DNA of 46,365 nucleotides from Oscillospiraceae bacterium (GTDB taxonomy: Bacteria > Bacillota_A > Clostridia > Oscillospirales > Oscillospiraceae). The position numbers and the translations under genes are program-made. The stretch covers positions 1-46,365 of the forward strand of contig JAFWOX010000011.1 in NCBI GenBank assembly GCA_017545325.1. Direction: 5' to 3'. Below the pieces are notes generated by a model. The model did no database searches, had not been told where the DNA came from, and was given only the letters and a program-made list of their open reading frames with translations. Positions 7,653 to 16,144 of the stretch are shown piece by piece (position 1 is the first letter of the stretch; every line of letters begins with the position of its first letter).

Positions 7653-8819
7653 TCAGCAGGAGGAATCCTCCCGGGCGGCTTTTTCCACCGCCGAGGCGAC
7701 GGCGGGGCAGACCCGGGGATCGAAGGGCTTGGGCAGGATGTTCTCCTCATTCAGCCCATCCTGCCGGGGCAGGGAGGCCAGGGCGTCGGAGGCGGCCAGC
7801 TTCATGGCCTCGGAGATCCGCTTGGCCCGGGCGTCCAGCGCCCCCCGGAAGATGCCGGGGAAGGCCAGGACGTTGTTCAGCTGGTTGGGGAGATCGCTGC
7901 GTCCCGTGGCGCAGAGATAGGCCCCCGCCGCCATGGCCTCCGCCGGGAAGATCTCCGGCACCGGGTTGGCGCAGGCAAAAACGATGCTCTTCTTCCCCAT
8001 CCCGGCGATCATTTCCCTTGTTACGATGCCGGGACCCGAGACGCCCACAAAGACGTCCGCCCCCCGGAGGGCGTCCCCCAGGCCGCCGGTCTCCCCTTCC
8101 GGATTGGTCAGGGCCGCCAGCTCAACCTTGGCCTCGTCCATCTTCTCCCGGCCGGGAGCCAGGATGCCCCGGCGGTCGCAGACCAGCACCTGCCCTGCCC
8201 CTGCTGCCTTCAGCAGCCGGGCGATGGCGTTCCCCGCGGCCCCCGCTCCGCTGACAGCGACGCGGATATTCTTCATTTCCTTCCCCGCCAGGGTCAGGGC
8301 ATTGCGCAGGGCGGCAAGGACCACCACGGCGGTGCCATGCTGATCATCATGGAAGATGGGGATGCCGCAGCGCTCCTGCAGCTCCCGCTCGATGCGAAAG
8401 CAGCGGGGAGCGGAGATATCCTCCAGATTGATCCCCCCGAAGTTCCCCTGGAGCAGCTCCACGGTGCGGATGATCTCCTCCGGGTCCTTGGACCGGATGC
8501 ACAGGGGCACGGCGTCCACCCCGCCGAAGGCCTTGAACAGGGCGCATTTCCCCTCCATCACCGGCATGGCGGCCTCCGGCCCGATATCCCCCAGGCCCAG
8601 GACGGCGGTGCCGTCCGTCACCACCGCCACGGTGTTCCACCGGCCGGTGAGGCTGTAGCTCTTCTCCGGGTCCGCCTGGATGGCCAGGCAGGGGGCGGCC
8701 ACCCCGGGGGTATAGGCCAGACTCAGGGCCTCGGGCGTATCCAGGGTCATTTTCGGGACGATGTCCAGCTTGCCGCGCCAGCGGGCATGGGCCTCCAAAG
8801 CGGCCTGATTGATATCCAT
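7653..8819 (-). CDS. NAD(P)-dependent malic enzyme (decarboxylating malate dehydrogenase)
   Basis: 388 residues, the short bacterial form without a phosphotransacetylase domain. It converts malate to pyruvate and CO2 with reduction of NAD(P). Seen motifs: YTPGVA (36-41), TDGTAVLGLGDIG (68-80), the catalytic-lysine region EGKCALFKAFGG (89-100), NLEDI (131-135), FHDDQHGTA (156-164) and a Rossmann GAGAAG (191-196). GGAG lies eight bases before the ATG. It is the last gene of the operon with fumarase and an ABC importer, 60 bases after fumC, and is closed by a terminator. With fumarase it forms a fumarate-malate-pyruvate route. Cofactor choice cannot be fixed by eye. Confidence 0.95.
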   Translation of the reverse strand: MDINQAALEAHARWRGKLDIVPKMTLDTPEALSLAYTPGVAAPCLAIQADPEKSYSLTGRWNTVAVVTDGTAVLGLGDIGPEAAMPVMEGKCALFKAFGGVDAVPLCIRSKDPEEIIRTVELLQGNFGGINLEDISAPRCFRIERELQERCGIPIFHDDQHGTAVVVLAALRNALTLAGKEMKNIRVAVSGAGAAGNAIARLLKAAGAGQVLVCDRRGILAPGREKMDEAKVELAALTNPEGETGGLGDALRGADVFVGVSGPGIVTREMIAGMGKKSIVFACANPVPEIFPAEAMAAGAYLCATGRSDLPNQLNNVLAFPGIFRGALDARAKRISEAMKLAASDALASLPRQDGLNEENILPKPFDPRVCPAVASAVEKAAREDSSC

Positions 8820-8879
8820 ATCGATTACTCCAATCTATGCGAGTTCGCCGGATCTGTCTGCAGGTCAGGCGTCGGTATC

Positions 8880-10241
8880 CTACACCATTTTTCCCGGGTC
8901 CAGCAGGTCTTCCGCCTCCCCTTGGGAAAGATACCCCAGCCGCTCCGCCGCCTGGGCCAGGGTGATCCCCTCCCCGTAAGCGGTCTTGGCCACCTCCGCC
9001 GCCCGGTCGTATCCGATGGCGGGGCTCAGGGCGGTGACGTTCATCAGACTCCGGCGGAGATGCTCCTCCATCACCTCCGGCCTGGGCTTCAGGCCGCTGA
9101 CGCAGCGGCGGCGGAAGGACTCCATGGCGTCCCCCAGGAGCCGCACGGACTGGAGGAAGCTGTAGGCCGTCACCGGCAGGAAGACGTTCAGCTGGAAGTT
9201 GCCCTGGCTGGCGGCCAGGGAGACGGCGGTATCATTCCCCATGACCCGTACGGCGACCATGGTAAGGGCCTCGCACTGGGTGGGGTTCACCTTTCCCGGC
9301 ATGATGGAGCTTCCGGGCTCGTTGGCGGGAAGCTCCAGCTCCCCCAAGCCGCAGCGGGGACCGGAGGCCAGCCAGCGGAGATCGTTGGCGATCTTCATCA
9401 GGTCCGCGGCCAGAGCCTTCAGGGTCCCGTGGGCCAGGGCAAAATCCCCCAGACTGCTCATGACCCGGAATTTGTTCTCCGCGGTTCGGAAGGCAAAGCC
9501 CGTGAGCTCCGTCACCCGCTGGGCGGAGAGAACGTCGAAGCCCTTGGGCGCATTGAGCCCGGTGCCCACGGCGGTACCCCCCAGGGGCAGGAGGCGCAGG
9601 TTTTCCAGCCCCGCCCGGACGGCCTCTCCGTCCGCCTCCAGGGCGGTGCGCCAGCCGCTGACCATCTGGCTGAAGCGCAAGGGCACCGCGTCCTGCAAGT
9701 GAGTCCGGCCCAGGGTGATCAAGTCCGGGTACCGTTCCTCCAGGGCCTGGAATTCCGCCGTCAGCCCCTTCAGGGCAGGCAGCAGGCCTTCCTCCAGGGC
9801 GCAGACGGCGGCGATGCGCATAGCCGCCGGAAAGGTATCGTTGGAGCTCTGAGACTTATTTACATCGTCATTGGGGTGCAGGAGCTTTTTCCCCGCCAGG
9901 GCATTTCCCCGGCCGGCGATGACCTCGTTCAGATTCATGTTGGTCTGGGTCCCGCTGCCGGTCTGCCAGACGGAGAGGGGGAATTCCCCCTCCAGCTTCC
10001 CCGCCAGGATCTCCCCGCATACGGCGGCGATGGCTTCGCCCTTCTCTCCGCTCAGGACCCCCAGGCGCGCGTTGGCCTCCGCCGCCGCTTTTTTCAGGAC
10101 GGCAAAGGCCCGGATCAGCTCACGGGGCATCTTCTCCTCCCCGATGGGGAAGTTCTCCAGGCTCCGCTGGGTCTGGGGGCCCCAGAAGCGCTCCGCCTCC
10201 ACCTCCACCGGACCCAGGGAATCGTATTCCACCCGCTTCAT
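8880..10241 (-). CDS. fumC: Fumarate hydratase class II (fumarase C)
   Basis: 453 residues, the usual length of the iron-independent, homotetrameric fumarase that interconverts fumarate and L-malate in the cytoplasm. Visible motifs: [10 protein letters not shown] (94-103), QSSNDTFP (131-138), LGRTHLQDA (177-185) with the catalytic-region His, and the superfamily signature [10 protein letters not shown] (310-319). The ATG overlaps the stop of the upstream ABC ATPase gene (ATGA) and GGAGG is provided inside that gene's end, so the two are translationally coupled. Aspartase is a near relative, but the GTQTNMN and length pattern favours fumarase. Feeding malate to the next gene, malic enzyme, fits well. 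Confidence 0.95.
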   Translation of the reverse strand: MKRVEYDSLGPVEVEAERFWGPQTQRSLENFPIGEEKMPRELIRAFAVLKKAAAEANARLGVLSGEKGEAIAAVCGEILAGKLEGEFPLSVWQTGSGTQTNMNLNEVIAGRGNALAGKKLLHPNDDVNKSQSSNDTFPAAMRIAAVCALEEGLLPALKGLTAEFQALEERYPDLITLGRTHLQDAVPLRFSQMVSGWRTALEADGEAVRAGLENLRLLPLGGTAVGTGLNAPKGFDVLSAQRVTELTGFAFRTAENKFRVMSSLGDFALAHGTLKALAADLMKIANDLRWLASGPRCGLGELELPANEPGSSIMPGKVNPTQCEALTMVAVRVMGNDTAVSLAASQGNFQLNVFLPVTAYSFLQSVRLLGDAMESFRRRCVSGLKPRPEVMEEHLRRSLMNVTALSPAIGYDRAAEVAKTAYGEGITLAQAAERLGYLSQGEAEDLLDPGKMV

Positions 10242-11002
10242 GCTTCCTCCCCCTCCAGCTTGTTCAGGAACGCCCTGGTCCGGGCATGGACGGGATGGTC
10301 GATGATCTCCGGCCCGCCCTGCTCCACGATGACCCCCTTATCCATGAAGATTACCCGGTCCGCCACCTGGCGGGCAAAGCCCATCTCATGGGTGACGATC
10401 ACCATGGTCATCTTCTCCTCCGCCAGACGGCGGATGACCCGCAGCACCTCCCCGGTGAGCTCCGGGTCCAGGGCGCTGGTGGGCTCATCGAAAAACAGGA
10501 GCCTGGGCTTCATGGCCAGGGCCCGGGCGATAGCCACCCGCTGCTGCTGACCACCGGAGAGCTGATAAGGATAAGCTTCCTCCCGTCCCTCCAATCCGAT
10601 CTTTTTCAGCAGGGCTTTTGCCTCCTCCTCCACCTCCGGAGCGGGGCGCCTCTGCACCTTCACGGGGGCGTCCGTCACATTCCGCAGAACGGAAAAATGG
10701 GGAAACAGGTTGAAATTCTGGAACACCAGGCCGAAGACCTGACGCACCTCCCGCAGCTCCTTCCCCGGAGCGTATACGGCGGCGCCGTCCTGTTCCCAAG
10801 CGACGGCTTTATCCAGGTAGGTGATGCTGCCCCCGTCCACCGTTTCCAGCAGGGTGGCGCAGCGGAGGAGTGTGCTCTTTCCGGAGCCGGAGGGGCCGAT
10901 GATCGCCACCACCTCCCCTTCCTCCACGGTGAGGGAGATATCCTTCAGCACCGTCACCTCCCCGAAGGCTTTGCGGATGCTCTGCATCTGCAGTACGTTC
11001 AC
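10238..11002 (-). CDS. Polar amino acid-type ABC transporter ATP-binding protein
   Basis: 254 residues from a GTG at 11000-11002. AAAGGGGGGAG lies just before it; an earlier in-frame GTG at 11020 would place that purine run inside the coding region. GlnQ/HisP family ATPase: Walker [11 protein letters not shown]-loop [10 protein letters not shown], signature LSGGQQQR, Walker [14 protein letters not shown] and H-loop VTHEMGFAR are all intact. It drives import through the permease encoded immediately upstream and overlaps fumC downstream. The family usually handles amino acids or related small polar acids. The neighbouring fumarase and malic enzyme hint at aspartate or a C4-dicarboxylate (inference). 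Confidence 0.93.
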   Translation of the reverse strand: MNVLQMQSIRKAFGEVTVLKDISLTVEEGEVVAIIGPSGSGKSTLLRCATLLETVDGGSITYLDKAVAWEQDGAAVYAPGKELREVRQVFGLVFQNFNLFPHFSVLRNVTDAPVKVQRRPAPEVEEEAKALLKKIGLEGREEAYPYQLSGGQQQRVAIARALAMKPRLLFFDEPTSALDPELTGEVLRVIRRLAEEKMTMVIVTHEMGFARQVADRVIFMDKGVIVEQGGPEIIDHPVHARTRAFLNKLEGEEA

Positions 11003-11016
11003 GCTTCTCCCCCCTT

Positions 11017-11667
11017 TCACCGGTAGTAGCTGAGCTTCTTTTCGCAGCGTTCCATGATGAAGGCCACCACGAAATTGAAGATGTAATAGAAGACGCCCGC
11101 GATGACGAAGGGCATCATGGTGGTCTGGGAAGCGGCGATCTTCTTCGCCAGGGTGAACATCTCCGAATAGGAGATGGCGAAGGCCAGGGAGGTATCCTTC
11201 ACCAGGGTGATCATCTCATTGGTCACCGCCGGGAGGATATGCCGCACCACCTGGGGCAGGATGATGGTCATAAAGGTGCGGGACCGGGAATACCCCAGCA
11301 CCTGGGCCGCCTCCCGCTGACCCGCGGGGATGGCGTTGATGCCGCCCCGGTAGATCTCCGCGAAGTAGGCGGCGTAGTTCAGCACAAAGCCGATGATCAC
11401 CGCGATAAACCGGTACCCCGTGCCCGTATTCGCCCTGAAGAGGTAGTAGGGCCCGAAGAACACCACCAGGAGCTGGAGCATCAGCGGGGTGCCCCGCATG
11501 ACGGAAATATAGAGCTTGACAAAGATCTGCAGGGGCTTGACCCTGGACATGCGCCCGAAGGCCACCAGCAGTCCGAGAGGCAGGGCGCCCGCCAGGGTGA
11601 GAATATAGATGAGGATGCTTTTGCCCATGCCCCCCAGGAGCATCTCCACCATGGTTCTTATCGTCAT
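11017..11667 (-). CDS. Polar amino acid-type ABC transporter permease
   Basis: 216 residues from the ATG at 11667 ([10 protein letters not shown]), preceded by GGAG at eight bases. An in-frame TTG start at 11688 has no ribosome site. HisM/GlnP-like inner-membrane subunit with about five helices. The EAA loop, which contacts the ATPase, reads [23 protein letters not shown]; the conserved RGTP motif ([12 protein letters not shown]) is also present. It is followed within 15 bases by the ATPase gene. A strong hairpin separates it from the binding-protein gene, which would let the binding protein be made in excess. Confidence 0.92.
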   Translation of the reverse strand: MTIRTMVEMLLGGMGKSILIYILTLAGALPLGLLVAFGRMSRVKPLQIFVKLYISVMRGTPLMLQLLVVFFGPYYLFRANTGTGYRFIAVIIGFVLNYAAYFAEIYRGGINAIPAGQREAAQVLGYSRSRTFMTIILPQVVRHILPAVTNEMITLVKDTSLAFAISYSEMFTLAKKIAASQTTMMPFVIAGVFYYIFNFVVAFIMERCEKKLSYYR

Positions 11668-11696
11668 AAGCGTCACTCCGAAAGACAAGATAATGC

Positions 11697-11728
11697 TGCC
11701 GCAGTCCCGGGTATCCGGAACTGCGGCA
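11697..11728 (-). other. Intercistronic stem-loop between binding protein and permease
   Basis: TGCCGCAGTCCCGG and its near-perfect complement form a long stem with a tiny loop, without a U-run. It probably stabilises the upstream binding-protein mRNA or limits read-through. Confidence 0.6.
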
Positions 11729-11741
11729 AAACGGCTTATGC

Positions 11742-12536
11742 TCAGCCGATAAGGGTCACGTTCTCCTTGACCAGGCCGTAGCTCACGTACTTATCCGCGA
11801 TCTTCGCCATGGTGCCGTCCTTGGCGATCTCCTGCACCTTGGCCCAGACCTGATTCATCAGCTCATCCTGTCCCTTCAGGAAGCCGATACCGTAGGTCTC
11901 CACGCTGATCTTCTCCTCCAGGACCGTGTACTGGTCGGTCTTGCCCTTCATATTGTAAGCCGCGACGCCCACGTCCGCCACCACGGCGTCCACGCTGCCC
12001 ATGCCCAGCTCGGAGAAGGCGCTGTTGTAATCCGCGCACTCCAGCAGCTCCTTGAAGGTCTCCACCAGCTCCGGATTATCATCCAGGGCGGAGAGGCCGG
12101 AGGAGGCGGCCTGGACGATCACGGTCTTGCCCGTCAGGTCTGCCAGGGTCGCAATATCGCTCCCGGCCTTCACCACCACCACGATGCTGCTGTCGTAGTA
12201 GCTGGGGCTCCAGGTATAGTCATCCTCCCGGCCTTCGATGGTGAAGCCGTTCCAGATGCAGTCAATATTGCCGGAGGCCAGCTCATTATCCTTGGCGTCC
12301 CAGTTGATGGGCTGCGCCTTGAAGGTCCAGCCCAGGCGCTTGCAGGCCTCCTCCGCCACTGCCAGGTCAAACCCGTCGTAGCTGCCGTCGTCAGCGATGA
12401 AGCCAAAGGGCGGGAACTCGGCGTCGAAGCCCACGGTAAAGGTCCGGGCGGCGGGTTTATCCTCTTTCTTCGCGCATCCCATAAAGCAGGCCAGGAGCAG
12501 GACAAAAGCCAACAGGATGATCCATGCCTTTTTCAT
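11742..12536 (-). CDS. Extracellular amino acid-type solute-binding lipoprotein
   Basis: 264 residues from the ATG at 12534-12536 (GGAGG six bases upstream). The N-terminus MKKAWIILLAFVLLLACFMGC is a lipoprotein signal with the lipid-bearing Cys at residue 21. The mature part is a family-3 binding protein: FTVGFDAEFPPFGF at the first strand, WDAKDNELASGNIDCIWNGF, then SSIVVVVKA and the second lobe. This family captures amino acids such as glutamine, cystine, aspartate or arginine. It is the first gene of the operon, under the promoter at 12596-12623, and delivers substrate to the permease downstream. Confidence 0.93.
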   Translation of the reverse strand: MKKAWIILLAFVLLLACFMGCAKKEDKPAARTFTVGFDAEFPPFGFIADDGSYDGFDLAVAEEACKRLGWTFKAQPINWDAKDNELASGNIDCIWNGFTIEGREDDYTWSPSYYDSSIVVVVKAGSDIATLADLTGKTVIVQAASSGLSALDDNPELVETFKELLECADYNSAFSELGMGSVDAVVADVGVAAYNMKGKTDQYTVLEEKISVETYGIGFLKGQDELMNQVWAKVQEIAKDGTMAKIADKYVSYGLVKENVTLIG

Positions 12537-12595
12537 CTGTTTCCTCCATGTATCCATAGTTTCCGCTCCGATTCCGGAGCGCTCGTTACGCTGAT

Positions 12596-12623
12596 AGGAT
12601 AGCACATTATCGAAATAAATCAA
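12596..12623 (-). promoter_or_regulatory. Promoter of the ABC-fumC-malic enzyme operon
   Basis: Minus strand: TTGATT (12618-12623), 16-base spacer, TATCCT (12596-12601), with TGTG just upstream of the -10. Confidence 0.7.
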
Positions 12624-12672
12624 GACTTTTCCTGCCCGGAGAGAAAAAATCCCCCGTTCCGCAGGAAAAGTG

Positions 12673-12717
12673 ATGCAATGACCGCGTCCATATGGTACAA
12701 TTATTGTATGCAATGAC
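12673..12717 (+). promoter_or_regulatory. Extended -10 promoter flanked by direct repeats
   Basis: TGG-TACAAT (-10 at 12696-12701) lies between two exact copies of ATGCAATGAC (12673-12682 and 12708-12717), 35 bp apart. The repeats look like a pair of sites for an unknown regulator of the glycosidase-like genes. No regulator gene is adjacent. Confidence 0.55.
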
Positions 12718-12741
12718 AAATAACAGGAAAGGAGCACGCTT

Positions 12742-14259
12742 ATGCAGCTTGATTTGAAAAAGAGGCCTCTGGGCCAGTATCTCTCCCGGCACCTGCTGTT
12801 CGAGGAATGGGATCCCCAGGGAAAGGGCTGGGCCAAGGGCCTGTACCTGGCCCTGGCTCAGGAGACCACCAGCATGTTCGCCAGCACCGTCGACCGCTCC
12901 GCCGGGTTCATCCGTCTGGAGCCCACGGTGAACGGCGAGCCGGCGGACTACACCGTTTCCGCCGATCCCTCCTGCGCGAAGATCGCCTGCGCCGGAGGCG
13001 GCAGTCTGACCCTCGCCCTGGATGGGAAGGCTCTCCTCATTGCCGGGGAGGGGGCCGGGCTCATCCTCCGCATCCGCCTGGGCTCCGGCGAGTCGGTCCG
13101 GGAGACGGAGCGGGGCAAGGAGGTATTCATGGGCGCCACCCGGTATATCATCAAGCCCGTGGTGGGCAGCGTGAAGCTGGAGGTCACCTGGCAGCTCACC
13201 GCCCTGCGCAGCAGCGACCCGGTGCTGACCTTCACCCCGGAAAACGGCAGGCTCGCCATCGAGATCATCGATTCCGACAGCGCCTATGACATCCCCGAAT
13301 ACGTCCATACTCCCGCCGAGGCGGCCGCCAAGGCGGAAAAGGCCTTCGCCGCCTTTTCCGCCGGTCTGCCGGATCCCCTTCTGGCCTATGATCTCTGGAT
13401 AGGCTTCCAGACCCGCCGGGGACAGCGCCTGGTGCTGGGGAACCCCGTCCGGGACCAGAAGGCTTACGCCCTGGACCAGACCTTTGCCGCCCTGCCCATG
13501 AAGGACGCCGCCCGGCGGCTGGAGCTGCTGAGCGCCCTGTTCGCCCTTTCCACCCCCGGCGGGCTGGTCCCCGCCTGGGCCAAGGAATCCGCCATCATCC
13601 CCGAAGCTGCGCCTCCCGTCTACGGCGCCGCTCTGGCGGGGCTGGACTTCGGCGGAGTGGACAAGGCGGAGCTGAAGGCCTTCCGGGACGCCTTCGCCGG
13701 GGTGACGGAGTGGTGGTTCCGGGAGCGGAGCGCCGGGGACGCCTGCTTCTATGCCTATCCCCATGAATGCGGCATTCCGGGCAAGCCCGCCTTCCCTGCT
13801 CCCCGTCCCTGCGTCTCTCCCGACCTGCTGAGTTACCTCATCCTCTGCTGCTCCGCCCTGGCGGAGATGGGCAAAGCCCTGGGGGAGGACGCCGCCTGCT
13901 GGACCGGACGGGAGGAGAAGCTCACGAAGGTCCTCCTGGGCCTTTGGAACGGCAAGACCTTCCTCTGCCGGGATGCCCTGAACGGGGATACCGCCCCCGC
14001 CCCCAGACTGCTGGCCTGCATGCCGCTCCTGCTGGGCGACAAGCTCCCCGGGGAAATCCGCAAGGCGCTGGAGGCCGCTGCGGAAGCCATCGACCCGGCG
14101 GAGTGCGGCTCCCTCCTTCCCGGCCTGGCGGCCCTGCGCTGCCCTGCCCTGAAGGCGAAGCTGCTGGCCGTCGGTGCAGAGCGGACCGACGCGCCCTCCG
14201 CCGCCGCCTTTGATCCCGCCCGCAGCGCCCTGCTGCTGGCCCTGCAGGAAAGGAGCTGA
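12742..14259 (+). CDS. Glycosidase-like protein of unknown family (companion of next gene)
   Basis: 505 residues with no signal peptide, so probably cytoplasmic. The N-terminal ~190 residues look beta-rich (VDRSAGFIRLEPTVNGEPADYTV). The C-terminal ~300 residues are alanine/leucine-rich helices with repeated hairpins, as in (alpha/alpha)6 toroid proteins. It lacks the acidic motif seen in the next gene, so catalysis here is unproven. It is codirectional with, and seven bases from, that gene and shares its promoter; the two likely act on the same carbohydrate or form a complex. AGGAG precedes the ATG. Family not recognised with confidence. Confidence 0.65.
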   Translation: MQLDLKKRPLGQYLSRHLLFEEWDPQGKGWAKGLYLALAQETTSMFASTVDRSAGFIRLEPTVNGEPADYTVSADPSCAKIACAGGGSLTLALDGKALLIAGEGAGLILRIRLGSGESVRETERGKEVFMGATRYIIKPVVGSVKLEVTWQLTALRSSDPVLTFTPENGRLAIEIIDSDSAYDIPEYVHTPAEAAAKAEKAFAAFSAGLPDPLLAYDLWIGFQTRRGQRLVLGNPVRDQKAYALDQTFAALPMKDAARRLELLSALFALSTPGGLVPAWAKESAIIPEAAPPVYGAALAGLDFGGVDKAELKAFRDAFAGVTEWWFRERSAGDACFYAYPHECGIPGKPAFPAPRPCVSPDLLSYLILCCSALAEMGKALGEDAACWTGREEKLTKVLLGLWNGKTFLCRDALNGDTAPAPRLLACMPLLLGDKLPGEIRKALEAAAEAIDPAECGSLLPGLAALRCPALKAKLLAVGAERTDAPSAAAFDPARSALLLALQERS

Positions 14260-14266
14260 ACGGAAC

Positions 14267-16072
14267 ATGTTTGGAACCAGTGAACGCTTTGACCTGACCC
14301 ATGCGGTCTACGCCCGGGAGGGCTCCGCATTCTTCCTCATTGAGAACTATTACAGCCATCTGCTGCAGCTCTCCAGCTTCAAGCCCGGAGCCTGGATGAT
14401 GAGCAATGAATTCGTCTTCAATCTCCGCACCTTCCAAGGCGGGCATGAGATCCCCTATTCCTATAAGGGAGACCCCGGCTCCATGCTCCTGAACCTCCCC
14501 GCCGGCGCCCTGGAGATCATCTTCACCTATCACGAATACTTCCGGGTCTGGGGCAAGGACGGGATCACCCTCCGGCTGGAGGCTGCCCCCTACCGGGCGG
14601 GCGGCCGCGCGGCCGAAGCCTGCCACGGCGTCTGCACCCTGCCGGACGGAACCACCGAGCTCACCTACGGCACCTACGGCAAGCTGCGCTTCCGCCCCCT
14701 GAAGGGCTCCGTTTCCGTCTGCGCGCCCACGAAGGAGGACGGCAGCGAATACAGCGCCCTCACCATCGACCTCTGTCCGGATGAAAACGGCGAGCTGGAC
14801 TTCGCGGTCCACGAGGATATGATCGAGGTGGGCAGGCTGCCCGAGTCCTACCCCTCCATCGAGGCTTTGAAGCAGGATGGCTTCGACCGCTATGCGGATT
14901 TCCGGAAGAACTACAAGGCGCCTGCGAAGGGCTTCGAACAGCTCTTCAAATATGCCACCCATACGGTCTGGGCCCGGCGGGTGAAACCCACGGGCATCTA
15001 CCAGTCCCCCATGATCCTCATGCACTATGAATACCTGGGCGAATGCTTCGCCTGGCAGCAGAGCTTCAACGGCATGTCCATGATGGGCAATCCCCAGGAG
15101 GGCTGGCGGCAGATCTGCGCCCTCTTCGAGTATCAGGATGAAAAAACGGGTCAGCTCCCCGGCAACGTGGGCTATCTCACCAAGAACGCCGGCATCCAGC
15201 CCCCCATCCAGGGCTTCGCCCTGAAATGGCTCATCAAAAAATGTGGGGACAGTTACCTCACTCCCGCCGAGTGCGAGCGCATGTATCCCAAGTTCGCCAA
15301 GTGGGCGGAATTCTGGGTCCGCACCCGCAGCGCGGGCCGGGGGGACGATGTGACCGCCATCAACAACCCCAACGACTCCGGCTGGGACGACGCCACCATC
15401 TTCCAGGACGGCTTCCCCACCGTCAATCCGGATCTGATCGCCTTTATGATCGATCTGCTGGATATGACCGGCAGACTGGCGGACGGCTGCGGCAAGGCAG
15501 AGGAAGGCAAGAGCTGGCACGACCGGAGCCAGAAGCTCTTTGACACCCTCATCAGCGAATTCTGGGACGGGAAGAAATTCGTCACCTTCCATAACGGCAA
15601 GCCCGTGGACAGCCTGTCTGCCGCCTGCTACCAGCCCATCATTCTGGGCGACCGTCTGCCCCAGCACATCATCGACCGCTGCTGCGAAGCCCTGACGGAA
15701 GAGGGGGGCCTGCTGACGGAGATCGGGATCGCTTCGGAGGATATCCGCAGCGCCAACTCCAACTACGGAACCGGCACCTTCGTCCATGGCCGCGTGGTCG
15801 CCCCGGTCCAGCTCTTCCTCTGCGCCGGTCTGAACCTGGCGGGGAAGAAGAAGGAGGCCGCCATGATCGCCCGGCGCTTTGCCGCCCAGAGCCAGCTTAA
15901 GGGCTGCATCCTGGGCTTCCCGCCCAGGACGGACACCTATCTGGCCACCGGCAAGCCGGTGTACATCACCCCCGGCCCCGTGGCTTCCGACGGCTGGCCC
16001 TGGTCCTCCTGGAACGCCTGCTCCAACCTCACCCTGATCACCTGCATCATCCCCGAAGGGGAAGAAGCCTGA
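14267..16072 (+). CDS. GH63/trehalase-like (alpha/alpha)6-barrel glycoside hydrolase
   Basis: 601 residues from the ATG at 14267; AGGAG lies 11 bases upstream within the end of the preceding gene. An N-terminal beta-sandwich region (to about 215) is followed by a helical barrel. NNPNDSGWDDA (366-376) resembles the acid-containing motif of GH63 and mannosylglycerate hydrolase-like enzymes (ESGWDNSP type), and FAWQQSFNGM, NSNYGTGTFVHGRVVAPVQ and DGWPWSSWNA fit sugar-binding aromatic positions. No signal peptide, so it would act on an imported or internal glycoside. Substrate not predictable. A perfect hairpin follows 21 bases after the stop. Confidence 0.75.
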   Translation: MFGTSERFDLTHAVYAREGSAFFLIENYYSHLLQLSSFKPGAWMMSNEFVFNLRTFQGGHEIPYSYKGDPGSMLLNLPAGALEIIFTYHEYFRVWGKDGITLRLEAAPYRAGGRAAEACHGVCTLPDGTTELTYGTYGKLRFRPLKGSVSVCAPTKEDGSEYSALTIDLCPDENGELDFAVHEDMIEVGRLPESYPSIEALKQDGFDRYADFRKNYKAPAKGFEQLFKYATHTVWARRVKPTGIYQSPMILMHYEYLGECFAWQQSFNGMSMMGNPQEGWRQICALFEYQDEKTGQLPGNVGYLTKNAGIQPPIQGFALKWLIKKCGDSYLTPAECERMYPKFAKWAEFWVRTRSAGRGDDVTAINNPNDSGWDDATIFQDGFPTVNPDLIAFMIDLLDMTGRLADGCGKAEEGKSWHDRSQKLFDTLISEFWDGKKFVTFHNGKPVDSLSAACYQPIILGDRLPQHIIDRCCEALTEEGGLLTEIGIASEDIRSANSNYGTGTFVHGRVVAPVQLFLCAGLNLAGKKKEAAMIARRFAAQSQLKGCILGFPPRTDTYLATGKPVYITPGPVASDGWPWSSWNACSNLTLITCIIPEGEEA

Positions 16073-16093
16073 ATCGGCTCCATACAAAAACTT

Positions 16094-16117
16094 GGCGCGC
16101 TGCAATCGCAGCGCGCC
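16094..16117. terminator. Terminator-like perfect hairpin between convergent genes
   Basis: GGCGCGCTGC-AATC-GCAGCGCGCC is a perfect 10-bp stem with a four-base loop, followed on the plus strand by the pyrimidine run GCTTCTCTTTCC. It serves the plus-strand glycosidase pair and possibly also the convergent minus-strand gene. Confidence 0.75.
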
Positions 16118-16144
16118 GCTTCTCTTTCCTGCAGAATAGGGGCT

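Noticed and set aside
8337..10550. Plus-strand open frame of more than 700 codons
   Set aside because: Antisense to fumC and malic enzyme, both unmistakable. No ribosome site or known motifs.
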